DNA from: VXPQ01 sp965117025
Lineage (GTDB): Bacteria; Bacteroidota; Rhodothermia; Rhodothermales; VXPQ01
Length of the DNA: 64,000 nt
Assembly (NCBI GenBank): GCA_965117025.1
Contig: OZ220746.1
Span: 2,418,001 to 2,482,000, forward strand
Reading direction: 5' to 3'
Below, in pieces: positions 17,886-27,469 of the stretch. How positions within the stretch are numbered: the first letter of the stretch is position 1; each line of letters begins with the position of its first letter. Below the pieces are notes generated by a model. The model ran no database searches. It had not been told where the DNA came from and was given only the letters and a program-made list of their open reading frames with translations. The position numbers were made by a program, and so were the translations under genes.

Positions 17886-20042
17886 TTAATAATCCAGCAG
17901 GCCTCTTGCGGCGGTGTAGATGTCCTCGTCCTGGGGCAGGACCGCTTTTTCGAGAGGGCCTGAAAAAGGAACGTAGGTGAATGCGCCGGCCAGACGCCGC
18001 ACCGGCGCGTCCAGCAAGGCGAATGCCTCGTCCGCGATCCTTGCGGCGATTTCCGCACCGAAGCCCATGAACTCATGGTCTTCGTAGGCGATCAGTACAC
18101 GGTTCGTTTTGTTGACCGAGGCGAGGATCGTTTCCATATCCAGCGGAAGCATGGTCCGGATATCGATGATCTCTGCGGAAATATCGTCTTCCCGCTCCAG
18201 CCGGTTGGCAGCGTGCGTGGCTTTGTGGACGATCATTCCCCAGGTGACGATGGTCAGATCGCTGCCTTCGCGCGCTACACGCGCCTTGCCGAAAGGAAGG
18301 TAGCCGTTTTCATCTGCTACAGGAGTGCGCGCGGCGGCCAGACGGTATAGCGCCTTGTGTTCGAGGAACAGAATGGGGTCCTGACTTCGAATAGCTGTCT
18401 TCAACAGGCCCTTGGCGTCGGAAGCAATAGAGGGCATGGCTACCTGGAGGCCGGGGAAGTGCGCGAACATGGCCTCGATGTTCTGGGAGTGGTATAAGCC
18501 GCCGTGGATATACCCCCCGCATGGCACGCGGATGACCATGGGGCAACTCCACTTGTTGTTCGACCGGTACCGAAGCGAGGTCACCTGACTGCGGATATGC
18601 TGCATGGCCGGCCAGATGTAATCGGCGAATTGTATTTCCACCACCGGCTTGTAGCCGGAAGCAGCCAAGCCCATTGCGGTGCCCACCACGGATGCTTCGG
18701 CCAGCGGCGAATTGAAACAACGATCGGCTCCGAACAAAGTAGTCAGATCCCGGGTCGCCTTGAACACGCCGCCCTTTTCCCCGGCTACATCTTCGCCGTA
18801 GACGATTACGCGCTCGTCACAAGCCATTTCCTCCTTCAGGGCAGCGTTGACGGCGTCCACCATGACCATCGGCTCGCCGGTTGGCTCCGAGGCCTCGTAG
18901 TCGATGCCGAGGTCTCCTTCGAACAAGACATGGCGGGTCGCGCTTTCCGGCGTGGGGTCACTTTGCTCCAGCGCCCATGCGGCTGCTTCCTCGACTTCCT
19001 TGCGAATCTCTTGCTCCATTTCCTCGACCGAATGTACGTCCAGAACGCCTTCCTCGATGAGGGTCATTTCCATTAATAGGAGCGGATCGACTTCCTGAGC
19101 TTCCGACAATTCTTCGGAAGAGCGGTATTTGGCATGGTTATCGGAGGAGGAGTGGGGGAAAAGGCGAACCACATCGGCCACGAGGCATACCGGTCCCTGG
19201 CCGGTCCGGATGTGTTCGATGGCCTGCCTGGCCGCCGCCGCCATGTTGAAAAAATTCGTTCCGTCGACCCGGATACGTTTCAGCCCCTCGTATCCCGCAG
19301 TCAGTTTGTATGGGGTGCCTCCGGCGATCTGGTCCTGGACCGGCACCGAAATAGCGAATTTGTTGTCCTGAATAAAAAAGAGCACGGGCGCCTTGATGCG
19401 CGTGGCCCAGTTCAGCGCTTCGTGAAAAGCGCCCTGGGAAGTAGCTCCTTCTCCGGCGGATACATACACGAAAGCGTCTTCGCCCCGGCGCTGCACGGCC
19501 ATACCGAAGCCAAGCGCAGGAAGGAACTGTGAGCCCACGGAAGATGACGCTGCCAGAATGTTGAGTTCCCGTACGCCGTAATGCTGGGACATTTGCCGCC
19601 CGCCGGAACTCGGGTCGTTGGCCTTGGCAAGATGAGCGAGCAGGGTGTCTCGCGCGGTCATGCCGACAGCAAGAGAGATGCACAGGTCCCGGTAGTACAT
19701 ACAGAACCAGTCGTGCCCGGGCTGTACATACATGCCGATGGCTGCTTGAGCGGCTTCATGGCCGGCACATCCTGCATGAAAGAATCCCTTGCCCTGCTTG
19801 AGCAGGGTCAGCATCTTTTCATCGAGTCGCCTTGCCAGCAGCATCGTACGGTACGCCTCGCGGAGTTGCTTTCCGTCAAAATCACTGGCAGTCAACTTGT
19901 CCACATGCAGTTCTTCGGCATAGGCTATACCCGGCATAATTGCTTCGGAAGTGTGCCCATTGCCATGGCCGGTGTCAGGACGAAGAAGCGCTTCCCGATC
20001 CGGGGATGTCTTTTTTCGATGTGGATCCTTCATTTTCGCCAT
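17886..20042 (-). CDS. Fused E1 alpha/beta 2-oxoacid dehydrogenase (branched-chain type)
   Basis: Thiamine-diphosphate-dependent E1 component of a 2-oxoacid dehydrogenase complex, with alpha and beta chains in one 718-residue protein. The alpha part (about residues 45-365) contains GEGATSQG near 197 followed by QDN near 227, the TPP/Mg motif (usually GDG...N). The beta part (about 390-718) starts VMVDAVNAALKEEMACDERV, contains GEDVAGEKGGVF and RVPCGGYIHGGLYHSQ, and ends with the usual VPFSGPLEKAVLPQ. Fused E1 is common in Bacteroidota and relatives. The most likely substrates are branched-chain 2-oxoacids or pyruvate. No E2 or E3 gene is adjacent. The start at 20042 leaves a 35-residue disordered basic leader; a later ATG (MPGIAYAEE) is possible. 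Confidence 0.92.
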   Translation of the reverse strand: MAKMKDPHRKKTSPDREALLRPDTGHGNGHTSEAIMPGIAYAEELHVDKLTASDFDGKQLREAYRTMLLARRLDEKMLTLLKQGKGFFHAGCAGHEAAQAAIGMYVQPGHDWFCMYYRDLCISLAVGMTARDTLLAHLAKANDPSSGGRQMSQHYGVRELNILAASSSVGSQFLPALGFGMAVQRRGEDAFVYVSAGEGATSQGAFHEALNWATRIKAPVLFFIQDNKFAISVPVQDQIAGGTPYKLTAGYEGLKRIRVDGTNFFNMAAAARQAIEHIRTGQGPVCLVADVVRLFPHSSSDNHAKYRSSEELSEAQEVDPLLLMEMTLIEEGVLDVHSVEEMEQEIRKEVEEAAAWALEQSDPTPESATRHVLFEGDLGIDYEASEPTGEPMVMVDAVNAALKEEMACDERVIVYGEDVAGEKGGVFKATRDLTTLFGADRCFNSPLAEASVVGTAMGLAASGYKPVVEIQFADYIWPAMQHIRSQVTSLRYRSNNKWSCPMVIRVPCGGYIHGGLYHSQNIEAMFAHFPGLQVAMPSIASDAKGLLKTAIRSQDPILFLEHKALYRLAAARTPVADENGYLPFGKARVAREGSDLTIVTWGMIVHKATHAANRLEREDDISAEIIDIRTMLPLDMETILASVNKTNRVLIAYEDHEFMGFGAEIAARIADEAFALLDAPVRRLAGAFTYVPFSGPLEKAVLPQDEDIYTAARGLLDY

Positions 20043-20109
20043 AAGAACGCCCCAGGATACATCAATTGTGAAAATACGAAGAAGGAATCAGGATTTCCAG
20101 AAAGCAGGA

Positions 20110-21537
20110 TTACGCAGAATTGGCAAGTGGTAGTTCGAACCAGAAGCGGGAGCCTCGTCCAAACGTGCTCTCAACACGGATAGGTTCGTTGTGTGCACGC
20201 AGTATCTGATGAGCGATGCTGAGTCCCAGGCCCGAACCGCCGCTATGGCGTGCACGGTCCGGGTCGACGCGGTAAAACCGCTCGAACACCCTGTCGAGAT
20301 GATGTTCCTCGATACCGTGTCCGGTGTCGATTACCTCGATGCGCACCTTGTCGAGTCGTCGCCGGAAACGGCACCGAACAGCACCTTCGTCGGTGTAGGA
20401 AATGGCATTCTCGATCAGATTGGTCAGAACCTGCCGGATACGATTCCGGTCGGCATATACATACTCGGGAGGATTTTCCAGTTCGAGATGCAGTCCCTTT
20501 TCTTTTATTTTCGATTCCAGCGTATCGCCGATTTCGCGGAGCAGTTCGGACAATTCGAAAGGGGCCGGATTGATGAGGTCTTCCCGGTATTCGAGCCGGG
20601 CAATCTCAATAAGGTCGCTGAAAAGCGTTTGCAGCCGGTGCAGATTCGCAAGTCCCTTTTCGGCGTAGCGCCGGCGTTTTTCAGGGGTCAGCGAATCGCT
20701 GCCGAGCGCTTCGAGGTATCCGCTTACGGCAAACGTCGGGTTGCGCACTTCATGGCCCACATTGCCGATAAATTCGTTTTGCAGTTGCGCCAGACTCTGC
20801 AGTTCATTGATTTGCCTCTGGAAACCGGCCGACATGCGATTCAGGCTCATGGCAAGGACGCGGAATTCGGCAGCACGGGAATCCACCTCGATGTTTTCGC
20901 ACGGATTGCCTTCCGCGATGCGTCTGGCTGAGTTGTTGAGGGCCTGGAGGGGGGTTGTGATTTTGTTGGTGGCGACCCAACTTCCCGCCAGCGCAAGGAG
21001 CAGGATGAGGCCCATGCTCACGACAAGCATTGTGCGCATGTTGCGGACCATGGATACCAGCGGTGATTCCGGTTGTCCCACGGATACGATCAGGCCGGTG
21101 GGTTCGTGGAAAAGGAGGGCATACAGCACGATCCGGCCATCGGCGTCGGAACGCTCGACGAAGCGGATCGGATCGGCCTGGGAAGGGCTTTCTTCCGGAA
21201 GAATCCGGACTTGTGTGGAGACATCCGCAAGGGGCAGGACTGTCTGGGCCGATATGATATCGATGCGAAGATCCGTCAGCGCAGCGGCCTCCGAAATCAT
21301 TGCGCGTTGTTCGTCCGTGGAGTCAGTGTCCTCGAGACGGTCGGCGATCCGTTCCGCATAACCGCGCAGTGTACTGCGGGCCAGTTCCTGTGTCTGGCCA
21401 TGCATTGCGAAAGCGACATAGAATCCTACGGCCATGACGGGCGGGCCTACGAACAAGGCAAACGTGAGAATCATCCACGTTTGCGTCGAGGCCCGCTTGG
21501 GAATGATGAAATCGGTCAGTCGCTTCAGCAAGCCCAT
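20110..21537 (-). CDS. Membrane sensor histidine kinase (PhoR/EnvZ-like)
   Basis: A 475-residue two-component sensor. Two membrane helices (about residues 21-45 and 168-190) bracket a periplasmic sensing region of about 120 residues with no family I recognise. A HAMP linker follows (KITTPLQALNNSARRIAEG), then the phosphoacceptor helix with GHEVRNP in place of the common HELRTP, and an ATP-binding domain with N, G1 and G2 boxes (NLIENAISYTDEG, IDTGHGIEEHHL, SGGSGLGLSIA). Transcribed after the response regulator gene with a 104-base gap, so the two form a pair. The signal is unknown. Confidence 0.93.
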   Translation of the reverse strand: MGLLKRLTDFIIPKRASTQTWMILTFALFVGPPVMAVGFYVAFAMHGQTQELARSTLRGYAERIADRLEDTDSTDEQRAMISEAAALTDLRIDIISAQTVLPLADVSTQVRILPEESPSQADPIRFVERSDADGRIVLYALLFHEPTGLIVSVGQPESPLVSMVRNMRTMLVVSMGLILLLALAGSWVATNKITTPLQALNNSARRIAEGNPCENIEVDSRAAEFRVLAMSLNRMSAGFQRQINELQSLAQLQNEFIGNVGHEVRNPTFAVSGYLEALGSDSLTPEKRRRYAEKGLANLHRLQTLFSDLIEIARLEYREDLINPAPFELSELLREIGDTLESKIKEKGLHLELENPPEYVYADRNRIRQVLTNLIENAISYTDEGAVRCRFRRRLDKVRIEVIDTGHGIEEHHLDRVFERFYRVDPDRARHSGGSGLGLSIAHQILRAHNEPIRVESTFGRGSRFWFELPLANSA

Positions 21538-21641
21538 GGACCCGGAAATCTTGTTGATGAAACCGGACCTGAATCCGGTAAATCCTCATTGCCGTCGCGC
21601 CCCGCTGTTCCGGCGCGATACCAAAACGCTGCACCGCCGGG

Positions 21642-22352
21642 CTACCCGACTTCCTCCGCTTCCTGTGAGAAACGATAACCGACGCCTCGTACCGTCTGAA
21701 TGTGCCGGGCGAAGTCACCGAGTTTTTCGCGCAGGTTCTTTATGTGTGCATCCACCGTGCGCTCCGTAACCATCATGGCATCCTCCCAGATTGTTTCGAG
21801 TAGTTGTTTGCGGCTGAATGCCTTGAGGGGATGGCGAACAAGGTAGAGCAACAGGCTGAACTCGGTTTCGGTAAGGCCGATGTCCTGGTTTGCAATTGTG
21901 GCGCGGTGCTCGTCTTCGTATATCTTGAGACCGTTTATCTCGATAAATTTTCGTTCGCGGATGCCCGATAGCCGGAGCGCCGTTTTTACGTGCGCCAGAA
22001 TTACTTCCGAGGAGACCGGTTTCATGAGATAATTGTCTCCTCCGGCCATGAGTCCCTTGATCTGATCCTCTTCTTCCGTTTTTGCCGTCAGGAAAATGAT
22101 CGGAATCGTTTCTGTGGCAATGCGCGAACGCAGTTGCTTGCACACCTCGATGCCGTCGAGTTTCGGCAGCATGATGTCAAGCAGGATGACATTCGTGTCG
22201 GGTGTTGCCCTGGTAAGGGCCTCTTCGCCGTTGTAGGCTTTGTTTACCTTGTAACTTGCCTCTTCCAGGAAATGAGATACCATTTCCACCACGTCTTCCT
22301 CGTCATCCACGACGAGGATAGTGATATCCGAAGGATCTGCAGGTGTGTTCAT
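21642..22352 (-). CDS. OmpR/PhoB-family response regulator
   Basis: A 236-residue DNA-binding response regulator. The receiver domain (residues 10-125) has the acidic pair DDEED, the phosphorylated Asp in LLDIMLPKLDG and the conserved Thr and Lys (LTAKTEEED). The C-terminal winged helix (about 140-232) carries TETEFSLLLYLVRHPLKAF, TERTVDAHIKNLREKLG and the end signature IQTVRGVGYRF. It is the first gene of the pair with the histidine kinase at 20110. The kinase-regulator pairing resembles PhoB/PhoR, but phosphate control is not shown by the sequence. Confidence 0.94.
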   Translation of the reverse strand: MNTPADPSDITILVVDDEEDVVEMVSHFLEEASYKVNKAYNGEEALTRATPDTNVILLDIMLPKLDGIEVCKQLRSRIATETIPIIFLTAKTEEEDQIKGLMAGGDNYLMKPVSSEVILAHVKTALRLSGIRERKFIEINGLKIYEDEHRATIANQDIGLTETEFSLLLYLVRHPLKAFSRKQLLETIWEDAMMVTERTVDAHIKNLREKLGDFARHIQTVRGVGYRFSQEAEEVG

Positions 22353-22538
22353 ACCGGTTGATTTGCCCTAAAAAGCCCGAGTAGTTCTGAAATACCACAT
22401 TCTGGAAATATAGGATACTCTGATTAAGTCCGCAAAGTTCAGAAGCGGCGAAGAGGGGCGCTGGCAAGGAATGACGAAGCAGTGTCGCCTGTACGTCAAA
22501 TTCGGCAATGAAACGTACGTCCGGCGCCGGCTGGTCAT

Positions 22539-23639
22539 TCAGTGGATGTATATTCGCGGCACATGGGCCGGGACGCCAACCAGTATTTCGTGCGTAATAG
22601 TTTCGGCCCATGTGGCCAGGTTTGCGGCGTCAGGTCCGCTCTTGCCGTGTTCTTCCTCCTCTCCGAAAAGCATCACATCATCACCCACGGCGATGTGGTG
22701 CTCCGGTCCCGTATCGACCATGAACATATTCATGCATACGGTTCCCACCACCGGGTATCTTTCCCCCTGAATGGTCACAAAGGCCCGATTGCCGAGAATT
22801 CTCGGATAGCCATCCGCATATCCTGCTCCGACAGTTGCGATGGAAGTGGTGCTATCCGCGGTCCACGTACGCCCATAGGATATGTTTGTACCGGGTGTGA
22901 CTTTTTTCAGGTGGGTAACTTTCGAGTAGAGCGTCATCGCCGGGCGCAGTCCGTAATCCTCGGCGAATCCGGTGTATCCGTAGAGTCCGATTCCTGTGCG
23001 CGCTATGGACCGGTTCCAGGCAGTTGCTTCGGGGAATCTGAGGATGCTGCCCGTAGCCGTCGCGTGTATGGTTTCTACAGCGTCTCCGATTTTCGCGACT
23101 ACGTGATCGAAGCGTTCCAGTTGCTCGTGGGCAAACCCGGCGTCGCTGTACGTTGTGGCGAGGTGCGTCCACAGGCCGGCGATTTTCACGTGCGGGGCTC
23201 GGTCGAGGCAGGTTATGATCTGTTCGGCTTCCCCCGGAGTTATGCCGATCCGCCCCATACCCGTATCCACCTTGACATGTACATGAAATACGCGAGTGGT
23301 GCATTCGAGAATAGCGTCGGCGATCTCACGGGAGGAAACCGTGACCTCGAGTTCGTGTTCGGGCAAGACATGCAGGTGTTCGACAGGCGGTCCGGTAAGG
23401 ACCAGAATACGCCCCTCGATGCCGCCTTCACGGAGGAGCAGACCCTCAGCGATTGTGGCCACGCCAAACCAGCGTATGCCATGCTGCGCCAGCGTGCGGG
23501 CGGTACGCAGGATGCCATGGCCATAGGCATCTGATTTCACGATGGCCATCAGCGGGGCTTTCCCGGCGTATTTGCGAAGAATGGCTATGTTGTGCCGTAG
23601 CCGATCCGGATGAATGTGGGCCCTTGTCTGCGAATACAA
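22539..23639 (-). CDS. alr: Alanine racemase
   Basis: PLP-dependent conversion of L-Ala to D-Ala for peptidoglycan. AIVKSDAYGHG holds the PLP lysine, and NISYGRTW holds the second catalytic Tyr. The substrate-loop MFMVDTG and the C-terminal AETITHEILVGVPAHVPRIY match the family. The TTG at 23639 (MYSQTRAHIHPDRLRHNI) gives 366 residues and puts the conserved RHN at the normal distance from the start. The frame stays open to an ATG at 23822, but that extra 61 residues has no family counterpart. It is divergent from the operon at 23891, which includes ddl, so both D-Ala steps flank one regulatory region. Confidence 0.92.
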   Translation of the reverse strand: MYSQTRAHIHPDRLRHNIAILRKYAGKAPLMAIVKSDAYGHGILRTARTLAQHGIRWFGVATIAEGLLLREGGIEGRILVLTGPPVEHLHVLPEHELEVTVSSREIADAILECTTRVFHVHVKVDTGMGRIGITPGEAEQIITCLDRAPHVKIAGLWTHLATTYSDAGFAHEQLERFDHVVAKIGDAVETIHATATGSILRFPEATAWNRSIARTGIGLYGYTGFAEDYGLRPAMTLYSKVTHLKKVTPGTNISYGRTWTADSTTSIATVGAGYADGYPRILGNRAFVTIQGERYPVVGTVCMNMFMVDTGPEHHIAVGDDVMLFGEEEEHGKSGPDAANLATWAETITHEILVGVPAHVPRIYIH

Positions 23640-23890
23640 GACATCTGTTTCGCGGAGCCCGGTAACGGAAGAATTCTCTTTGAAGAGGGGCCGGAGCAAG
23701 ATCGGAGCAGGGTAGTGGTTTCGGATTCGTGGCGACGCGCAATATATCGCAATCTCACACCGGATACATATCAGAGTCGCATTTTGGCGTTCGCATGGAT
23801 AATTTACGGACTGCGGCGTCACGGGGTCATTTTCGTGGTATGCAACGGGGCGTTCAACGAATTCGCACGGTCCATTCGGATATCAACATC

Positions 23891-26158
23891 ATGTACAGAT
23901 CCATCTCGATATGCTTGTTTGCGGCGCTGTTACCGGCGGCTGCAATGGCGCAGGAGGCCGAAACGCCCATGCTCACGCTGGAAGACATTCACGCTTCCGG
24001 AGCGTTTGTTTCCGCATCGTTTCAAGGAGGAAAGTGGGCCGGGGAAGGACCGGTCGTTACATTTGTCGAAGAGGCTGGGGAGGTCGCGCATCTTATCCGG
24101 TACGACCTTGAAACGGAGCAACGCGACTCTCTTGTGGACGGCGCGAAATTGTATGCCCCGGATGTGGAACGTACTGTCGGAATCGACGGATATACGTACA
24201 GTCCTGACGGGTCCGCCATGCTGATATATACCGATTCGGAACAGGTATGGCGATACAATACGAAAGGCTATTATTACCTCTACGACCTGGCGACGCAGGA
24301 CCTGACTCCCATTGCACGCCGTGAAGACGGGTTTCAGATGTTCGCCAAATTCAGCCCGGACGGACGCCGCGTGGCGTTTGTACGAAACCGGGATTTGTTT
24401 GTTGTGGATCTGGCCGATATGTCGGAGCGCAGGCTTACCGACGATGGCGCTCCCGGCAGGATAATCAACGGTACATCCGATTGGGTGTACGAGGAGGAAT
24501 TCGGGTTACGGGACGGATGGGCATGGTCGCCTGACGGAGCCCGGATCGCCTATGTGCAACTCGACGAATCGAACACGCTGGAGTTCGCTATGGCGGATCT
24601 GCGTGCGCAGTATCCGGAGATTGAACGGTTTCGGTATCCGAAAGCCGGCGAAGCCAACAGCGAAATACGCGTCGGTGTGGTGGATGTAGTTTCAGGGGAG
24701 CGTCGGTTTTTTGATACGGGAACGTGGCGGACCGGGGAAGACGACCCGGAGTATATCCCAAGCCTTGGCTGGACTCCCGAGGTGGATGGTATGTTTTATG
24801 TATGGTTCTTCCGTCTGAACCGGGAGCAGAATCGGGTGGATGTGCTCTATGGCTCTCCGGAGGATATGTCTACCCGCCTCGTGCTTCGCGAGGAGAACGA
24901 TACGTGGATCGATATAGAAACCAGTTTTGGCGATCTGGCCGGGGGAACGATCACGTATCTTGATGACGATCAGCACTTCGTATGGATGAGCGAACGGGAC
25001 GGGTACCGCCACCTGTATCTCTACGAAAACGATGGTGCTTTTGTACGGCAGTTGACGCATGGCGCCTGGAACGTTACGAATTTTCACGGTATTGCTCTCG
25101 ACCGGGACGCCATCTTTTTTACGGCCACGGAGGCTTCGCCGCTGGAGCGCCATCTATACCGTGTTTCGTTCCGGGATTCAGATGCGGAGCCGGTCCGGAT
25201 TACGGAGCGTTCGGGCAGCCACAGTATTGATATGTCGCCCGACCTGCAGTACTACATCGACCGGTTTACAAACGTGCAAACGCCGCTTGCCGCAACGCTT
25301 CACAAGGCCGACGGCGCCCGCATCAAGATTCTTGAGGACAATGCGGCCTTGCGGGAGCGGCTCGCTGCGTACGATCTGCCGGAACCTGAATTTATCGAGG
25401 TGCCCGGGAGCGACGGGACCATACTAAATGCCTGGATGCTCAAGCCCACGGATTTCGATGCATCGCGGCAGTACCCGCTTTTGTTGTATGTATACGGTGG
25501 CCCCGGGTCGCAGACTGTGCGAAATACATGGGGCGGCAGCCGGTATCTCTGGCATGCGTATCTTGTCGAGGAATACGACATGGTTATTGCCAGCGTGGAC
25601 AACCGCGGCACCGGAGGACGCAGCAAGGACTTCAAGAGTGTGACGTATGAAAAACTGGGAGTCCTTGAGGCAGAGGATCAGATTGCTTCGGCGAAGCATT
25701 TCAGTGCGTTACCGTATATCGATGCCGGGCGCACGGGCATGTGGGGATGGAGTTATGGTGGTTTTATGACCCTTATGTCCATGCTGTACGGGGAGGGGCC
25801 GGGTACGTTTGAACTGGGGATTTCCGTGGCTCCGGTGACCAGCTGGAGGCAATACGACACGATTTACACGGAGCGGTATATGTCCACTCCGCAGCATAAC
25901 GAGCGGGGCTATCGCAACAGTGCGCCCGTAACATGGGCAGATCGGTTGAGAGACAACCAGGACCTCCTGATTATACACGGCGATCTCGATGACAACGTGC
26001 ATTTTCAGAACACCGTTCAGATGGTGGATGCGTTGCAGCAAGCCGGCAAACAGTTCGATCTTATGATGTATCCTGGCCGGAATCACGGGATTTACGGAGG
26101 TATGACTCGCCTGCATCTGTACACGCTTATCACTGATTACATCGCAGACAACCTGTAA
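23891..26158 (+). CDS. Exported S9B dipeptidyl peptidase IV-like protease
   Basis: A prolyl-dipeptidyl peptidase-type serine protease of 755 residues, exported by the signal peptide MYRSISICLFAALLPAAAMA (start at 23891). Residues about 80-480 form the DPP4 N-terminal beta-propeller (SPDGSAMLIYTDSEQVWRYN, TSDWVYEEEFGLRDGWAWSP; the EE pair in VYEEEFG anchors the substrate N-terminus). The alpha/beta-hydrolase domain has the nucleophile in GWSYGGF, the Asp in GDLDDNVH and the His in GRNHGIYGG. It heads the seven-gene run and is 10 bases from pyrC. Probable role is uptake of peptides by periplasmic dipeptide release, which fits with pepA downstream. Confidence 0.95.
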   Translation: MYRSISICLFAALLPAAAMAQEAETPMLTLEDIHASGAFVSASFQGGKWAGEGPVVTFVEEAGEVAHLIRYDLETEQRDSLVDGAKLYAPDVERTVGIDGYTYSPDGSAMLIYTDSEQVWRYNTKGYYYLYDLATQDLTPIARREDGFQMFAKFSPDGRRVAFVRNRDLFVVDLADMSERRLTDDGAPGRIINGTSDWVYEEEFGLRDGWAWSPDGARIAYVQLDESNTLEFAMADLRAQYPEIERFRYPKAGEANSEIRVGVVDVVSGERRFFDTGTWRTGEDDPEYIPSLGWTPEVDGMFYVWFFRLNREQNRVDVLYGSPEDMSTRLVLREENDTWIDIETSFGDLAGGTITYLDDDQHFVWMSERDGYRHLYLYENDGAFVRQLTHGAWNVTNFHGIALDRDAIFFTATEASPLERHLYRVSFRDSDAEPVRITERSGSHSIDMSPDLQYYIDRFTNVQTPLAATLHKADGARIKILEDNAALRERLAAYDLPEPEFIEVPGSDGTILNAWMLKPTDFDASRQYPLLLYVYGGPGSQTVRNTWGGSRYLWHAYLVEEYDMVIASVDNRGTGGRSKDFKSVTYEKLGVLEAEDQIASAKHFSALPYIDAGRTGMWGWSYGGFMTLMSMLYGEGPGTFELGISVAPVTSWRQYDTIYTERYMSTPQHNERGYRNSAPVTWADRLRDNQDLLIIHGDLDDNVHFQNTVQMVDALQQAGKQFDLMMYPGRNHGIYGGMTRLHLYTLITDYIADNL

Positions 26159-26168
26159 CACTCGCCGC

Positions 26169-27464
26169 ATGACGACACCCGATCTTCTTCTCAAGGGAGG
26201 CACTGTTCTTGATCCGGAGACCGGGTCACAGGAAGCTGCCGACGTGTTGGTCAGGGATGGCCGGATCGCATCCATAGCGGCAGACCTTGTCGCTGAGGAT
26301 GTCCCTGTCTACGATTGTTCCGGCAAGATCATCTCTCCGGGCTGGATGGACATGCATGTCCATTTTCGGGAACCCGGCTACGAGCACAAGGAGACGATCG
26401 TTACCGGCTGCCGTGCAGCGGCAGCGGGCGGGTTTACCGCTGTGGCCTGTATGCCCAACACCTCTCCTCCCATCCACACGCGCGATGTAGTGGAATTCAT
26501 TATTGAGCGTGCTGCGGGAACGCCGGTGGATGTACACCCCATTGCGTGTGTGTCAAAAGATCGAAAAGGCGAGACGCTGACCGAAATGGGCGATTTGATC
26601 GATGGCGGGGCGGTTGCCTTCAGCGACGACGGCTCGCCGGTGCAGCATACCGGATTGATGCGGCGCGCTCTCGAATACAGTTCCTCGTTCGGGAAGCCGA
26701 TCATTAACCATATGGAAGACCTTACGCTCAATGCGGACGGACACATGCATGAGGGGGAGGTGGCGACCCGGCTTGGCGTACCCGGCATCCCGGCCCTTGC
26801 GGAAGAGGTGATGATCGCCCGTGATATCCTGCTGGCCGAGTTCACGGGCGGCCATGTGCATGTGGCGCACATTTCCACGGCACAGGCTGTTGATCTGGTG
26901 CGTCAGGCGAAAAAGCGCGGCATTCGGGTTACCGCGGAGGTATGCACGCACCACGTTGCCCTGACCGACGAAGCCGTCGAATCGACCGGTTTCAGTACGG
27001 AAGTCAAGATGCATCCCCCTTTACGCACGGCAGCGGATGTGGAGGCCCTCAAGGAGGGGCTTCGGGACGGCGCGATCGACGTGATCTGTACGGACCATGC
27101 TCCGCACGCTCCCTTTGAGAAAGAGGTGGAATTCCTTGCGGCCCCGTTTGGCATTCTCGGCCTCGAAACGGCCTGGGGCCTGATTGGCCGGGAACTCATT
27201 GCGCCGGGTGTGTTGACGGTTGCCGAAGCCGTACGAAAAATCACGGTGGCTCCCCGGGGTATTCTTGGTTTGTCCCTTCCTGTCGTTGCCGAAGGAGAAG
27301 AGGCCAATCTGACGGTGTTCGACGCCACGACACGCTGGACGTTCGAGTCGCGGCATATCCGGTCGAAGAGCCGCAACACACCTTTTACAGGTGCTGAGAT
27401 GGTGGGGCGCCCGTGGGCCATCTACCACAGGAAGCAGTTCGTGCCGACGGACACTGCAGAGTAA
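26169..27464 (+). CDS. pyrC: Dihydroorotase
   Basis: Zinc enzyme of pyrimidine synthesis, closing carbamoyl-aspartate to dihydroorotate; 431 residues, class I (long) type. MDMHVHFREPGYEHKETI carries the metal histidines and the Arg that binds substrate carboxylate. Further metal-site and lid motifs include IINHMEDL, VAHISTAQAVDLV and VICTDHAPHAPFEKE. It starts ten bases after the peptidase stop and ends five bases before ddl, so it is cotranscribed with them. No other pyr genes are nearby. An inactive PyrC-like paralogue is unlikely because the histidines and the DHAPH aspartate are present. Confidence 0.93.
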   Translation: MTTPDLLLKGGTVLDPETGSQEAADVLVRDGRIASIAADLVAEDVPVYDCSGKIISPGWMDMHVHFREPGYEHKETIVTGCRAAAAGGFTAVACMPNTSPPIHTRDVVEFIIERAAGTPVDVHPIACVSKDRKGETLTEMGDLIDGGAVAFSDDGSPVQHTGLMRRALEYSSSFGKPIINHMEDLTLNADGHMHEGEVATRLGVPGIPALAEEVMIARDILLAEFTGGHVHVAHISTAQAVDLVRQAKKRGIRVTAEVCTHHVALTDEAVESTGFSTEVKMHPPLRTAADVEALKEGLRDGAIDVICTDHAPHAPFEKEVEFLAAPFGILGLETAWGLIGRELIAPGVLTVAEAVRKITVAPRGILGLSLPVVAEGEEANLTVFDATTRWTFESRHIRSKSRNTPFTGAEMVGRPWAIYHRKQFVPTDTAE

Positions 27465-27469
27465 CCGGC

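Noticed and set aside
20191..20931. 246-residue plus-strand frame opposite the histidine kinase
   Set aside because: The minus-strand kinase has all family motifs; the plus frame shows no known fold and no start context.
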